Positions 35,595 through 45,305 of a stretch of 64,000 nucleotides of DNA are shown one piece after another (positions within the stretch are counted from its first letter, which is position 1; each line of letters opens with the position of its first letter). The stretch comes from Myxococcales bacterium (GTDB lineage Bacteria > Myxococcota_A > Polyangia > Palsa-1104 > JAEUJZ01), in the NCBI GenBank assembly GCA_016794505.1, contig JAEUJZ010000016.1, positions 124,001 through 188,000 of the forward strand, in the 5' to 3' direction. The position numbers and the translations under genes were made by a program. The notes under the pieces are model-generated. The model ran no database searches, was not told the DNA's origin, and saw only the letters and a list, made by a program, of their open reading frames with translations.

Positions 35595-37079
35595 CTATTC
35601 GTCGCTGCGCGTCGCGCTGCGGTGGCTGCCCAGGTGGCCGCCGATCCAGCGATGCGCCAGCAGCAAGCCCAGGGGCGAGACCATGGCGATCAGGCCGTAC
35701 ACCAGCCACATGAACTCGGTGTTCTGTGGGCCTTCCGCCGGGCAGTAGTGGGCGAGAAACCAGCCCGAGTACATGCCGGTGACCACCTTGGTCAAGAACC
35801 AAGGGAACTGACCGATGCCCATGTACTGCGCGGTCTTGCCGGGCGGCGCGATTTCGGCGATGTACTGCAGGAAGCGGGGCTGCCACAGCGCCTCGCCCAG
35901 CGACGTCAAGAGCAAGTTGAGCAAGAGCAGCGTCGGGCTAGGTCCCAGCGCCAGCAAGAACGTTGGAATGGCCATCACGGTCGTGCCGATGACCATCATG
36001 CGATACACGTTGGCTCGGGCGGTTACGGCCGTGACGATCGGCGTCAAGACAAAGATCAGAAGCGGGCTCAGTCCAGAAAAGAACTCGAAGTTCTGGCTGA
36101 CCAAGGGCGTGCTGCGATAGGCGCGCTCGATGTACAGCGGCAGCGTCAGCCAGGCATGCGCGAACAGCGTCTGCACCGGCACGACAATGAAGATAAAGAA
36201 CGTAAATGGGCCATTGCGCAGAGGGTGCTCGGCCAGCCAGCGACGGATGCGGCTGAACAAAGGCGGCTCTGGAGTGTCGGCCAGGTCATTGCGGGCGGCG
36301 GCTAGGCTGCGGGCGACGACAGCCGAGACATCGTGCGATGCGGAATCGCTGCGCTTGCGCAGGCCCAACGCAGCGGCGAGCACACCCACGATGCTGAGCG
36401 CAGCATAGATCCACAGCACGCCTGTGATGCCGTTTGGCGGCAGGAGCTTTTCACTGAAGTGCCGAACGCGCGGCGAGAGCAGGCCCGAGGCGAACGCGCC
36501 GAGGTTGGTGAACGAATAGATGAGTGCGAAGCCCAGCGCCGTGGTCTTTTCGTCGGTGTAGTGCTTCACAGCGGCGTACAGCGTCGGCTGGAAGGTTCCG
36601 TAGCCAATGATGACGCACAGCATGCCGGCCGCGACGATCCAGTGCAGCGGGCTCCACGGCCCCGGCGATAGATGCAGCGTTTCGCCCAAAGCGATCAGCG
36701 TGCGCCCGACGATCATGGTCAGCAGCCCGAACAAGAGCGCGCGACGGATGCCCCAGCGGTCACCCAAGCCGCCGAGCAGGAACATCATGCCGGTGATGCC
36801 ACCGGAAAACAGCGCCACCATCTGACCGGCGTGGACGTCGCCGAGCGCGACGTTTTCCGACAAGAACTTGGTCATGACGGTGAGCGTGCCGAAGTAGATC
36901 ACGCCCTCCATGAAGGCTGGGACGTTGATGCCCCACTTCAGCGCCGACGGAGAGCCGGAAAAATCGCGGAACGGCTGCATGAGCTCGTGCAGGGCCTGCG
37001 CCACCGACGATGGCTTGCCTTTGGGAGGGTCGCCTGACGTTCCCGCATTCGGCGGTGTCTTGGGCTTGGCGCCACTCAT
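35595..37079 (-). CDS. MFS transporter
   Basis: This 494-residue inner-membrane transporter has about 12 hydrophobic segments after a Pro/Lys-rich leader of 45 residues. The first cytoplasmic loop carries GGLGDRWGIRRALLFGL, the MFS motif A (G-x-x-x-D-R-x-x-x-R). The second half has a similar but weaker loop. A ribosome site (CAGGGG) precedes the ATG at 37079. The overall plan resembles peptide/POT-type or unassigned MFS carriers; substrate cannot be deduced. The gene lies between the ArsA-like ATPase and lgt on the same strand. Confidence 0.8.
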   Translation of the reverse strand: MSGAKPKTPPNAGTSGDPPKGKPSSVAQALHELMQPFRDFSGSPSALKWGINVPAFMEGVIYFGTLTVMTKFLSENVALGDVHAGQMVALFSGGITGMMFLLGGLGDRWGIRRALLFGLLTMIVGRTLIALGETLHLSPGPWSPLHWIVAAGMLCVIIGYGTFQPTLYAAVKHYTDEKTTALGFALIYSFTNLGAFASGLLSPRVRHFSEKLLPPNGITGVLWIYAALSIVGVLAAALGLRKRSDSASHDVSAVVARSLAAARNDLADTPEPPLFSRIRRWLAEHPLRNGPFTFFIFIVVPVQTLFAHAWLTLPLYIERAYRSTPLVSQNFEFFSGLSPLLIFVLTPIVTAVTARANVYRMMVIGTTVMAIPTFLLALGPSPTLLLLNLLLTSLGEALWQPRFLQYIAEIAPPGKTAQYMGIGQFPWFLTKVVTGMYSGWFLAHYCPAEGPQNTEFMWLVYGLIAMVSPLGLLLAHRWIGGHLGSHRSATRSDE

Positions 37080-37298
37080 CTCTGCACCCCTGTCTCCGTC
37101 GAGAACAGCAGCTTCACCGACGGAAGGCTAGCGCGCGTCTGGAGCCGCAGGCGCTTCCTTGGGGTGCCTTGCAAGGTTGAGGTCATCATTTCGCATTATT
37201 ACGCGAGCCCATAGCCTTCGACTAGCCGCTGAATGCGAAGAGTTTCGCCAGATCACACGCGCAGGCGACCTCAACAGCTTGTGGGGTGAGCGCTCTGC

Positions 37299-38303
37299 CT
37301 ACGGCTTCTGCTGTGCTTCGACCTGTTCACCGAGGCGGTCGGCCAAGGCCTCCAGGGCCGGACGGGCAAAGGTCGCGTTGAAGATGTGCGGCGCGTGTAG
37401 CTGGGGCAACGGCAGCGACTCGTGGAGCACCTTGATGTAGTGCTCGTTGAGCGCTGAGCGCTGTCGCTGCAGACTGGCTGCGCGCAAGACCGCGGGCAGC
37501 GCATCTTCGAGGGCCTCAGCTGGAGTCGGAGACACGATGCCAGTAGCCGCCGGGGCCGCCAGTAGCTCGTCGAGAGCCAGCGAGTTCACGCCACTTTTGA
37601 AGCGGGGCGGATACAGCCGGTTGACCACCACCGAGCCCAGGTGGATGCCCAGGGCGCGCAGCCCCGCCGAGAGCTGGACCGTTTCAGACACAGGCAGGTC
37701 TTCGGCCAAGGTCACGAGCACCGCCTGTGTGCGCACCGGGTCGGTGAGCAGCGACAGGCAGTCGCGCGCCGGGCCAGTCAGCGGTCCTTCCGGCACGGTG
37801 TCGCAGATGACCTTGGGAATCGCCAGCAGGGTCAGCACATGCCCCGTCGCGGGTCCGTCGAGAATCACCAGATCGAAGCGCGGGCGGCCAGAGACCATCT
37901 CGGTCGTGTGGAACCAGGCCTTGCCCAGCATCGAATAGTCGTACAGGCCGGGGATGGCCCGCAGGAACGCGCGGACGACGTCGCGCTCGAAGACCTGGCG
38001 ATACAAAAACGCTGAGCGCAGGACCATGACACCGTACTCGCGCAGCGAGGCTTCAGGGGTCATGTTGACGCCCCACACGTTGGTGTCGATGGGCTGCACT
38101 TCCGAGAAGTTGTGCGAGACACCAAACAAGCGAGGCAGGCGGTCCTTCGACTTCACTTGGGCCAGCAATACGCGCTTGCCTCGGCGGGCCGCCGAAAGCG
38201 CCAGAGCGCACGCCACCGTTGTTCTGCCAACCCCGCCTTTGCCGGCGACGATCAGCAGCCGGCGATCGAACAGGGTAGGGTGACTCGGCCGTTCCTGCGG
38301 CAT
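37299..38303 (-). CDS. ArsA-like SIMIBI ATPase
   Basis: The 334-residue product belongs to the ArsA/Get3 branch. The N-terminal deviant Walker A reads AGKGGVGRTTVA: the signature lysine is kept, but the usual P-loop lysine before TT is arginine. Switch segments follow: DLVILDGPATGHVLTLL (Walker B/switch II, with the conserved D-x-x-P-T-G-H) and VVNRLYPPRF. It lacks a second ATPase half, so it would act as a dimer. No arsenic genes are nearby. Proteins of this type in Myxococcota are usually uncharacterised and may handle tail-anchored proteins or gliding components. Confidence 0.8.
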   Translation of the reverse strand: MPQERPSHPTLFDRRLLIVAGKGGVGRTTVACALALSAARRGKRVLLAQVKSKDRLPRLFGVSHNFSEVQPIDTNVWGVNMTPEASLREYGVMVLRSAFLYRQVFERDVVRAFLRAIPGLYDYSMLGKAWFHTTEMVSGRPRFDLVILDGPATGHVLTLLAIPKVICDTVPEGPLTGPARDCLSLLTDPVRTQAVLVTLAEDLPVSETVQLSAGLRALGIHLGSVVVNRLYPPRFKSGVNSLALDELLAAPAATGIVSPTPAEALEDALPAVLRAASLQRQRSALNEHYIKVLHESLPLPQLHAPHIFNATFARPALEALADRLGEQVEAQQKP

Positions 38304-38571
38304 TCGTACCGTCGCACGCTATCGCGCTCCCTCGGTCCCTGTCAACGCTCGGCTTCTCGTGGCGGCGACGTCTTTGCCGTGCCGAGGGCTGGCTTGCGCA
38401 GACCCGGTCGACCGTGAGGGCAGCTTCGGGTGCAGACGGCCACGCAGCGACGGAAGTCGCTAGATTCAAGAGTTTTTGCTGCTTCTAGATTACAAAAACT
38501 ATCTGATAGAAAATTCCGGTGTATGATCGGCTTCCAACTTGGCGGCCGATACGGTTTAGGAGAACAAGGAA

Positions 38572-40116
38572 ATGCAGTTCACATTTCCAACTGATGCTCA
38601 AGAGCTTGCAACGCTGCGGGTGGACGCCTGCGCGCTGATTCTCTTTGAAGGAGAACAGAGCGATAGCCCGGTACTGAGAGCGCTGGATCATGCCCTCTCT
38701 AACGTCCTGTCTTCCGTGCTGGAAGAGGAGCAGTTTACCGGAAAGAAAAATCAGTCATTTACATTACATACACACGGCAAGGTAGGTACGAGCCGAGTGC
38801 TGGTCCTGGGGGCTGGGAAGCGCAAGGATTTCCAGCTTAATGATGTTCGCTTCCTTACGGCTCGCGCAGTCCGAATGGCCAATCCAACCCGCGTGCGCAG
38901 CATGGGTATCGTGCTTCCTGCGCTGGATTCCGATGCCGCAGAGCGCGTTGGCCAGTTCGTAAGCGAAGGGGCTCTTCTGGCCTCGTATCAATTTGACAAG
39001 TACCTGACTGGAGAGCGCAAGAAGCCGGTGCTTCTGCAGGATGTTCTGTTGCTGCCCGCGGTGCCAGGGGCGGTACCGACGGCAGCATCGGCGAGCCTGG
39101 CGAGCGCGAGCCACAGCGAGGCGTTTCAGCGCGGCGTGACGCGAGGTCGGGCGGTGGCGCAGGGCGTGGCCTTGGCTCGCGATCTGGTAAATGAGGGCGC
39201 CAATCAGATGACGCCGCGTCATCTGGCCACCCTCGCCGATCAGCTCGCCCGAGAGCGCGGCCTTGAGCTCTCGGTCTTGGGTCCCCAAGAGTGCCGCGAG
39301 CTGGGCATGAATCTCTTTCTGGCTGTGGCACAGGGCTCTAGCGAGGAGCCACGCTTTATTCACCTGACGTATCGCCCCAAAGAGACGCCGCGTCGTCGGG
39401 TCGTCTTGATTGGCAAGTCGGTGACCTTCGATTCGGGTGGGCTTTCCATAAAGACCGTCGAAGGCATGCTGGACATGAAGATGGACATGGGTGGCGGCGG
39501 CGCTGTCTTGGGGGCGATGTCGGCGCTGAGCCAGATCGGCTGCGTCGACGAAGTCCACGTCTTGTGTGCCGCGACCGAAAACATGCCCGGAGGCGCGGCC
39601 TACAAGCTGGGCGATGTGCTGCGCGGTCTGAATGGAAAGACCGTCGAGATCAACAACACCGACGCCGAGGGACGCCTGACCCTGGCCGATGCGCTGAGTT
39701 ATGCAGTGGACCGCATCAAGCCGGATGTCATCCTGGATTTTGCGACGCTGACCGGCGCTTGCGAAGTGGCCCTGGGGTCGCACACCGCCGGCCTGATGAG
39801 CACCAACCAAGACGCCGCCAACGCGCTTCTGGGCGCCGCCCGCGCAGCCGGCGAAGACATGTGGCAGCTTCCGCTGCCTGAACGTCTGGGCGAGGTGCTC
39901 AAGAGCGATATCGCCGACATCAAGCAGTGTGGCGATCGCAAAGGCGGCTGCATTACCGCAGCGCTGTTTCTCAAGGAATTCGTCGGAGACACGCCGTGGG
40001 TTCACGTCGACATGGCCGGCCCCGTCAAAGCCACGCAGGAGTGGGGGCATCACGGCAAGGGCGCGACGGGATTCGGGGTTGCCTCGATCGTGGAATTCCT
40101 GCTATCCCGCAGCTAA
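38572..40116 (+). CDS. pepA: Leucyl aminopeptidase (M17)
   Basis: The 514-residue M17 zinc/manganese aminopeptidase removes N-terminal residues from peptides in the cytoplasm. The C-terminal catalytic half carries GKSVTFDSGGLSIK (metal-binding Asp and catalytic Lys), MKMDMGGGGAVLG, the signature NTDAEGRL, and DVILDFATLTGAC. The N-terminal macro-like domain (residues 1-170) is more variable. The ATG at 38572 follows an AGGAGAACAAGGA ribosome site. Length is normal. PepA in some bacteria also binds DNA for plasmid dimer resolution; nothing here tests that. Confidence 0.95.
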   Translation: MQFTFPTDAQELATLRVDACALILFEGEQSDSPVLRALDHALSNVLSSVLEEEQFTGKKNQSFTLHTHGKVGTSRVLVLGAGKRKDFQLNDVRFLTARAVRMANPTRVRSMGIVLPALDSDAAERVGQFVSEGALLASYQFDKYLTGERKKPVLLQDVLLLPAVPGAVPTAASASLASASHSEAFQRGVTRGRAVAQGVALARDLVNEGANQMTPRHLATLADQLARERGLELSVLGPQECRELGMNLFLAVAQGSSEEPRFIHLTYRPKETPRRRVVLIGKSVTFDSGGLSIKTVEGMLDMKMDMGGGGAVLGAMSALSQIGCVDEVHVLCAATENMPGGAAYKLGDVLRGLNGKTVEINNTDAEGRLTLADALSYAVDRIKPDVILDFATLTGACEVALGSHTAGLMSTNQDAANALLGAARAAGEDMWQLPLPERLGEVLKSDIADIKQCGDRKGGCITAALFLKEFVGDTPWVHVDMAGPVKATQEWGHHGKGATGFGVASIVEFLLSRS

Positions 40117-40183
40117 GCGCCCACCGCCACGGGCTCTGACGATATAATCCGCAAGTCGTCTCATCGAACGTCAGGAGATCGGC

Positions 40184-40651
40184 ATGAGCCTGCCCGCAAC
40201 CTCGTCTTGCAAGTCCGTACTGGCGTCGCTGTTCTTGGCAGCGGCGCTGTCGTTTACATCTGGCTGCTATCACGTCCACGTCGTTGTTCCCAATACCGCT
40301 CCGACGGATTTTCATCGCCAGTGGGTCAATGGCTGGCTGTGGGGCGCCGTCGGTGGAGGCGTCGACACAGCGCGCTTCTGCGGTGGTCGCCCGCTGGCCC
40401 GCATCAGCACGCATCGCTCCTTGGGCAACATGTTTCTGTCCTGGCTGACCTTTGGCATCTATACGCCTTCGACGGTGACGGTTGCCTGCGGTGGCGGTTC
40501 TGGCTATGTCGCGCCCTCGGGGTACCCGCAGCCTGGGTATGTGCCGCCACAGCCTCAGCCGTATTACCCGGCGCCGCAGCCGCAGCCGCCTGGCTACTAC
40601 CAGCCGGCACCGCCGCCGCGGCCGGTGTACCCGGCACCGCGTGCATATTAA
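40184..40651 (+). CDS. Bor/Iss-like outer-membrane lipoprotein with proline-rich tail
   Basis: The product has 155 residues and starts at an ATG preceded by AGGAG. A lipoprotein signal peptide ends at TSGC (Cys27). The mature N-terminal part (CYHVHVVV, FHRQWVNGWLWGAV, and FLSWLTFGIYTPSTVTVAC) matches the core of the Bor family, best known from phage lambda Bor and the related serum-survival protein Iss. The last 50 residues are Pro/Tyr/Gln repeats (QPYYPAPQPQPP-type) that Bor lacks. A TATAAT at 40143-40148 may be its -10 box. Surface location is inferred from the family. Confidence 0.75.
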   Translation: MSLPATSSCKSVLASLFLAAALSFTSGCYHVHVVVPNTAPTDFHRQWVNGWLWGAVGGGVDTARFCGGRPLARISTHRSLGNMFLSWLTFGIYTPSTVTVACGGGSGYVAPSGYPQPGYVPPQPQPYYPAPQPQPPGYYQPAPPPRPVYPAPRAY

Positions 40652-40748
40652 GTCGCAGCGGTCTTTGATTTCGCCGTAACACCGACCGTGCCGCGTCGCA
40701 GAGGCTCGTGGGGGGCCTGCGTTGATCTCAACGCTCAGGAGCTATTGC

Positions 40749-43700
40749 ATGTCGTTTTCGCGCTGCTCTTTGGTTCGCTATCTCGCCGCCTGTTCCCTGC
40801 TATTTTTTTGCGCGTGTCCAACGGGGGGACCGACAGGCAAGGCACCCCTTGCCAAGGATCCCAAAAGCGGGCCAAGCGAGGCCGTGGCGCTGGGCAAAAA
40901 GCCAGTCGTCCCGGCGCGGCCTGCTGAAAACGCGCCATCTGCCAGCCGGCGCTTGGCGGGGGATGCAGCGGGAGCCGCGACGCTGACCGAGCGCGTGCAG
41001 AGTTACTTCGCGGGCAACGTCGGTCGACGTATCTATGTCCAGCTCGACAAGCCGCTGTACAAGCCCGGCGAGACGGTCTGGGTTCGCACCTGGGACTTGC
41101 TTGCGCGCAGTCTTTCTGCTGCTCCGGCCTCGGTCGAAGGCATCCATGTCGAGCTGATCAGCCCGCGCGGCGCCGTGGTCGCCAAAAAGCGCGTGCAGCA
41201 AAAAGACGGCATGGCCCAGACCGACTTCGAACTGGCCGAAGGCGTCGACGGCGGTGAGTACACGCTGCGCGCCACCAGCTTCGATGGTCAGCGCGGCGAG
41301 CGTCCGCTAATCGTTTCGACCTATGAAGCGCCGCGCCTAAAGATGAAGCTGGAGTTTGTCCGCAAGGCCTACGGCCCTGGCGACGAAGTGACGGCGACCA
41401 TCGAGGTCAAGCGCGCCACTGGAGAGCCGCTGCGCAACCATCCGCTCAGCGGCTTGGTGCGCCTGGACGGTCAGGATCTGCCGCGCGTGGCGCTATCGAC
41501 CAATGCAAGCGGCGAAGGCTTGGTTCGTTTCACGCTGCCCGGACAGATCGAGGTCGGCGATGGCTTGCTGACCGTGCTGGCCGACGACGGAGGCCTGACT
41601 GAGTCCGTGGCCAAGCGCGTTCCGATCATCGTGCGCAAGCTGGCGTTTTCGCTGTTTCCCGAAGGCGGTCAGCTGGTCGAGGGCCTGCCGGGTCGCGTGT
41701 ACTTTGAAGCCAAGACGCCTCTGGGCAAGCCCGCCGATGTCAGCGGCCGCATCGTCGACGATCATGGCGCTCTGGTTGCTCGCTTCGAGAGCGTGCGCGA
41801 TGGTCTGGGGCGCGTTGACTTCACTCCAGCGACGGGCCGCAGCTATCACGCCGAGATCGACAAGCCGGTTGGCGTGAGCGAGTACTACGCTCTGCCGCTT
41901 TCGTCGCGCGAGGGCTGCGTGCTGCGCAGCTTCGATGATCTAGACGGCGAAATTCCGGCGCTGCGCGTCGCCGTGCGCTGCAGCGAGTCACGCAAGGTGT
42001 TGGTGGTCGGGATGCTGCGTGAAAACCTGCTCGATGCGGCGGCCGTACAGGTACCGCGCAGCGATGCCGCGATTGTCTATCTGCAGCCACAGGCCAAGGT
42101 GGGTCAAGGCTACGACAGCGGCGACAAGATGGCACGCGCGCAGGGCATCGCCCGCGTCACGGTGTTCGACGACAAGATGAACCCCCTGGCCGAGCGACTG
42201 ATCTATCGCAACCGCCGCAACCGCCTGCAGGTTCAAGTCGAGCCGCACAAGAAGAGCTACTCGCCGCGTGACCAGGTCACGCTATCGCTCACCACGCGCG
42301 ACAGTCAGGGCCAGGTCCAGCCTGCAACCTTGGCGCTGTCGGTCGTCGACGACACCGTGCTGTCCTTCGCCGACGACAAGACCGGCCACATGCTGTCCCG
42401 TCTGTACCTAGAACCCGAGCTCCCCGGCAAGATCGAAGAACCGAACTTCTACTTCGACCTAACGGAAGAGAAGTCGGCCTTGGCGATGGATCTGCTGATG
42501 GGGACGCGGGGGTATCGCCGGTTTGAGTGGATGCAGATTTTGGCGCTACCGAGCCCGACGACGACGGTCGCTCCGGCGGTGGTTCAAGGGGGCGACTTCG
42601 CGGGCCTGCGCAAACCTGGAGCAGCCCCAGCGACGCCGATGGCTCCACCGCCACCTCCTGCCGTGGTGCCAGCGGAACCTGCCGCGCCGATGGAGAAGCA
42701 GCAGGTAGCCAAAGCGCTGCCCAACAAAGCACCGCACGGGCAGGCGATGCCAGCTCTGCCGCGCGTGGCGGCGGGCAAGCGTGAGCTAGCCGCAGCGAAG
42801 CCCATGCCGGCCGCGATGGCTCCCCCGATGGCCGAAGTTGCCGTCGACGCCAAGCTTGCGAAAGAGGCGGAGGCCATGCCGAACATGGGCAAGAAGCGCG
42901 CGTTTGTCGGTGGAGGTGGCGAAGAAGCCAAGCGAGCCCGCGCCGCACGGATCCTGCGCGATGAGGCCGGCTTTGGCATCGAGGATCGCGATGACGATGA
43001 GGCGCCGCGTGGCGAGCCGATGCCCGTCGAAGCGACGTGGGCTCCGGTGCGCGTCTTTCCAGCGCCGACCTATGCCGGCGATTACAGCGGTCCGCGCACC
43101 GACTTTCGCGAAACCATCGCCTGGCTGCCTGAGGTCCATACCGGAAAAGATGGCACAGCGACGGTGACGTTCTATCTGTCGGATGCGGTGACGTCGTTCC
43201 GCGTGATCTCAGAGGGTGCAGGTGGCGGGGCCGCTGGTCGGGATGAGACGGTGCTGAAGTCCAACCTGCCATTCAGCATGGCGGTCAAGCTGCCGACCGA
43301 GGTCAGCGCGGAAGACAAGATCCGCCTGCCGCTTGTGCTGAGCAACGAGCGCGACAAGCCACAGACAATTGAGCTAGAGGCGCGCTTTGGTGAGCTACTG
43401 GTGTTGGAAAAGCCGGTTGCGCGCACGGGAGGCACCGTCGCGGCCAACGCACGCGAGGCACTGTTCTATCCGCTTGCGGTGAGCGGCAAGCAAGGCAAGA
43501 CCGAGGTTCGTTTTGCCGCAAGTGCAGCGGGTCTGCGCGACGAGTTTGTGCGTGAGCTTCGCGTCACGCCACTGGGCTTTCCGCAGCAGATCAGCAAGAG
43601 CGGTCAGGTGCAAGGCAGCCTGCAGCACGAAGTCGACTTGGGCGCCGCCATGCCAGGGACGATCGATGGCACGCTGAAGCTGTATCCCTCGCCTGTGGCG

Positions 43701-45155
43701 ACGATGATTTCGGGCTTGGACGGTATGCTGCAGCAGCCCAGCGGTTGTTTTGAACAGACCTCGTCGACCAACTATCCGAACGTGATGATCCTGCGCTACC
43801 TCAAGCAGCAGAACATCCAAGACCCGCGCATCATGGAGCGCGCCGCCAAGCTGATCGACGATGGCTACAAGCGGCTGGTGTCGTTCGAGACGAAAGAGAA
43901 GGGCTATGAGTGGTTCGGCGGCCTGCCCGCGCACGAGGCGCTGACCGCGTACGGCCTGCTGGAATTCCTCGACATGAAAGAAATTTCCGATGTCGATGGC
44001 GAGATGGTGACCCGCACCATGACGTGGCTGTCGACGCGTCGCGATGGCAAGGGCGGTTACAAGCGCGATCCCAAGGCGCTCGACAGCTTTGGCGGAGCCT
44101 CACCGGAAGTGACCAACGCATACATCACGTACAGCTTGACCGAGGCAAAGCAGAGCGGGCTCGACGCCGAGATCGAGGCGAGCGCTCGCTTGGCCAGCGA
44201 GACGCGCGATGCGTATCTGCTGTCACTGGTCAGCAACACGCTGCTCAATGCGGGGCGGGCGCAGGCCGGGCGTGATGCCGCCAAGCGCTTGGCTGAGCTC
44301 CAGGATGCCGACGGTGGCTTCACCAAGGCCGATCACAGCATCACGCGCTCGACGGGCAGCAACCTGCATGTCGAGACAACAGCGCTGGCCATAATGGCGC
44401 TGCTCAAGGCAGGTGGCTTCGACGATCCGGTTCGTAAGGCGGTGGAATGGCTGACCAGTCATCGCGGTGGCTTTGGCGCCTGGGGCGCGACGCAGGCGAC
44501 GGTGCTGGCGCTCAAGGCCATGACGGCGTACGCCACCGCGGCATCCCGCATGGCCAGCGATGGCTCGGTGACGCTCTTGGTAAACGGCGCGCGAGTGGCG
44601 ACGCTTTCGTACGAGGCAGGTCACCGCGAGCCGCTGGTCTTCGACAGCCTGGGTCAGCACCTGAAGCCGGGGAAGAACACGCTAGAGATCCAGTCGACCA
44701 GCCAGGGCCCGCTGCCGTTTTCGCTGGGCATCGAGTACCGCGCGCTGACCCCTGCCACCAGCCCCGAAGCCAAGGTCGATCTGCAGACCACGCTGGAACG
44801 GCAGCAGGTACGCATGGGCGAGTCGGTGCGGCTCAATGTGACGCTGACCAACAAGACGGCAGGAGGCCTGCCGATGACGCTGGCCCGCGTCGGGATTCCC
44901 GGTGGCCTAAGCTTCCAGACCTGGCAGCTAAAAGAGCTTCGCGAAAAGGGCGCGATCGCGTTCTACGAGACGCAGGCGCGACAGGTGATCCTGTACCTGC
45001 GTGAGCTCAAGCCGAGCGAAGTCGTCAAGCTGCCGATTGACCTGTTGGCGACGGTGCCGGGGACCTATCGCGCGCCGGCTAGCACCGCGTACCTGTATTA
45101 CAGCGACGACCACAAGACCTGGACCGACGGCACCCGCATCAGCATCGAACCCTAG
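40749..45155 (+). CDS. Bacterial alpha-2-macroglobulin lipoprotein
   Basis: This protein of about 1,468 residues has its start ATG at 40749 preceded by AGGAG; an upstream TTG is not needed. The signal peptide ends in a lipobox-like FFCAC, so it is probably lipid-anchored. MG-type beta domains fill the first half (RIYVQLDKPLYKPGETVWVR and similar). Residues about 598-740 are a Pro/Ala/Met-rich insertion that may act as an extended bait region. The thioester motif is GCFEQTSS with Cys1000 and Gln1003 (CxEQ). A helical thioester domain and a receptor-binding-like C-terminus follow. Bacterial forms trap attacking proteases in the periplasm. The usual partner penicillin-binding protein 1C (pbpC) is not adjacent. 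Confidence 0.9.
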   Translation: MSFSRCSLVRYLAACSLLFFCACPTGGPTGKAPLAKDPKSGPSEAVALGKKPVVPARPAENAPSASRRLAGDAAGAATLTERVQSYFAGNVGRRIYVQLDKPLYKPGETVWVRTWDLLARSLSAAPASVEGIHVELISPRGAVVAKKRVQQKDGMAQTDFELAEGVDGGEYTLRATSFDGQRGERPLIVSTYEAPRLKMKLEFVRKAYGPGDEVTATIEVKRATGEPLRNHPLSGLVRLDGQDLPRVALSTNASGEGLVRFTLPGQIEVGDGLLTVLADDGGLTESVAKRVPIIVRKLAFSLFPEGGQLVEGLPGRVYFEAKTPLGKPADVSGRIVDDHGALVARFESVRDGLGRVDFTPATGRSYHAEIDKPVGVSEYYALPLSSREGCVLRSFDDLDGEIPALRVAVRCSESRKVLVVGMLRENLLDAAAVQVPRSDAAIVYLQPQAKVGQGYDSGDKMARAQGIARVTVFDDKMNPLAERLIYRNRRNRLQVQVEPHKKSYSPRDQVTLSLTTRDSQGQVQPATLALSVVDDTVLSFADDKTGHMLSRLYLEPELPGKIEEPNFYFDLTEEKSALAMDLLMGTRGYRRFEWMQILALPSPTTTVAPAVVQGGDFAGLRKPGAAPATPMAPPPPPAVVPAEPAAPMEKQQVAKALPNKAPHGQAMPALPRVAAGKRELAAAKPMPAAMAPPMAEVAVDAKLAKEAEAMPNMGKKRAFVGGGGEEAKRARAARILRDEAGFGIEDRDDDEAPRGEPMPVEATWAPVRVFPAPTYAGDYSGPRTDFRETIAWLPEVHTGKDGTATVTFYLSDAVTSFRVISEGAGGGAAGRDETVLKSNLPFSMAVKLPTEVSAEDKIRLPLVLSNERDKPQTIELEARFGELLVLEKPVARTGGTVAANAREALFYPLAVSGKQGKTEVRFAASAAGLRDEFVRELRVTPLGFPQQISKSGQVQGSLQHEVDLGAAMPGTIDGTLKLYPSPVATMISGLDGMLQQPSGCFEQTSSTNYPNVMILRYLKQQNIQDPRIMERAAKLIDDGYKRLVSFETKEKGYEWFGGLPAHEALTAYGLLEFLDMKEISDVDGEMVTRTMTWLSTRRDGKGGYKRDPKALDSFGGASPEVTNAYITYSLTEAKQSGLDAEIEASARLASETRDAYLLSLVSNTLLNAGRAQAGRDAAKRLAELQDADGGFTKADHSITRSTGSNLHVETTALAIMALLKAGGFDDPVRKAVEWLTSHRGGFGAWGATQATVLALKAMTAYATAASRMASDGSVTLLVNGARVATLSYEAGHREPLVFDSLGQHLKPGKNTLEIQSTSQGPLPFSLGIEYRALTPATSPEAKVDLQTTLERQQVRMGESVRLNVTLTNKTAGGLPMTLARVGIPGGLSFQTWQLKELREKGAIAFYETQARQVILYLRELKPSEVVKLPIDLLATVPGTYRAPASTAYLYYSDDHKTWTDGTRISIEP

Positions 45156-45186
45156 GGCTGGCGAGCGAGCGGCGCTCTTGCCGCGC

Positions 45187-45229
45187 CTGCGCTGGCCCAA
45201 ATCCGTGCAAGCGGTGCGCAGATTTTTTT
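45187..45229 (+). terminator. Rho-independent terminator after the alpha-2-macroglobulin gene
   Basis: CTGCGC (45187-45192) pairs with GCGCAG (45216-45221), with a nested CCG/CGG pair inside the loop. A run of seven T follows (45223-45229). It lies 32 bp after the alpha-2-macroglobulin stop and before the next gene, whose possible -10 TACAAT is at 45252-45257. Confidence 0.55.
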
Positions 45230-45305
45230 CGTCGCTGCAGCCGGTCCCTTCTACAATTCGCTCTCCGTTTGCTGCCCTCGCAACCGCCATCCTCGGAGAC
45301 AACGC

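Noticed and set aside
34815..36305. 496-residue open frame on the plus strand
   Set aside because: It runs antisense across both lgt and the MFS transporter. A real gene would not span two clear genes on the other strand.
38764..40053. 429-residue open frame on the minus strand
   Set aside because: It is antisense to pepA and carries no recognisable motif or ribosome site.
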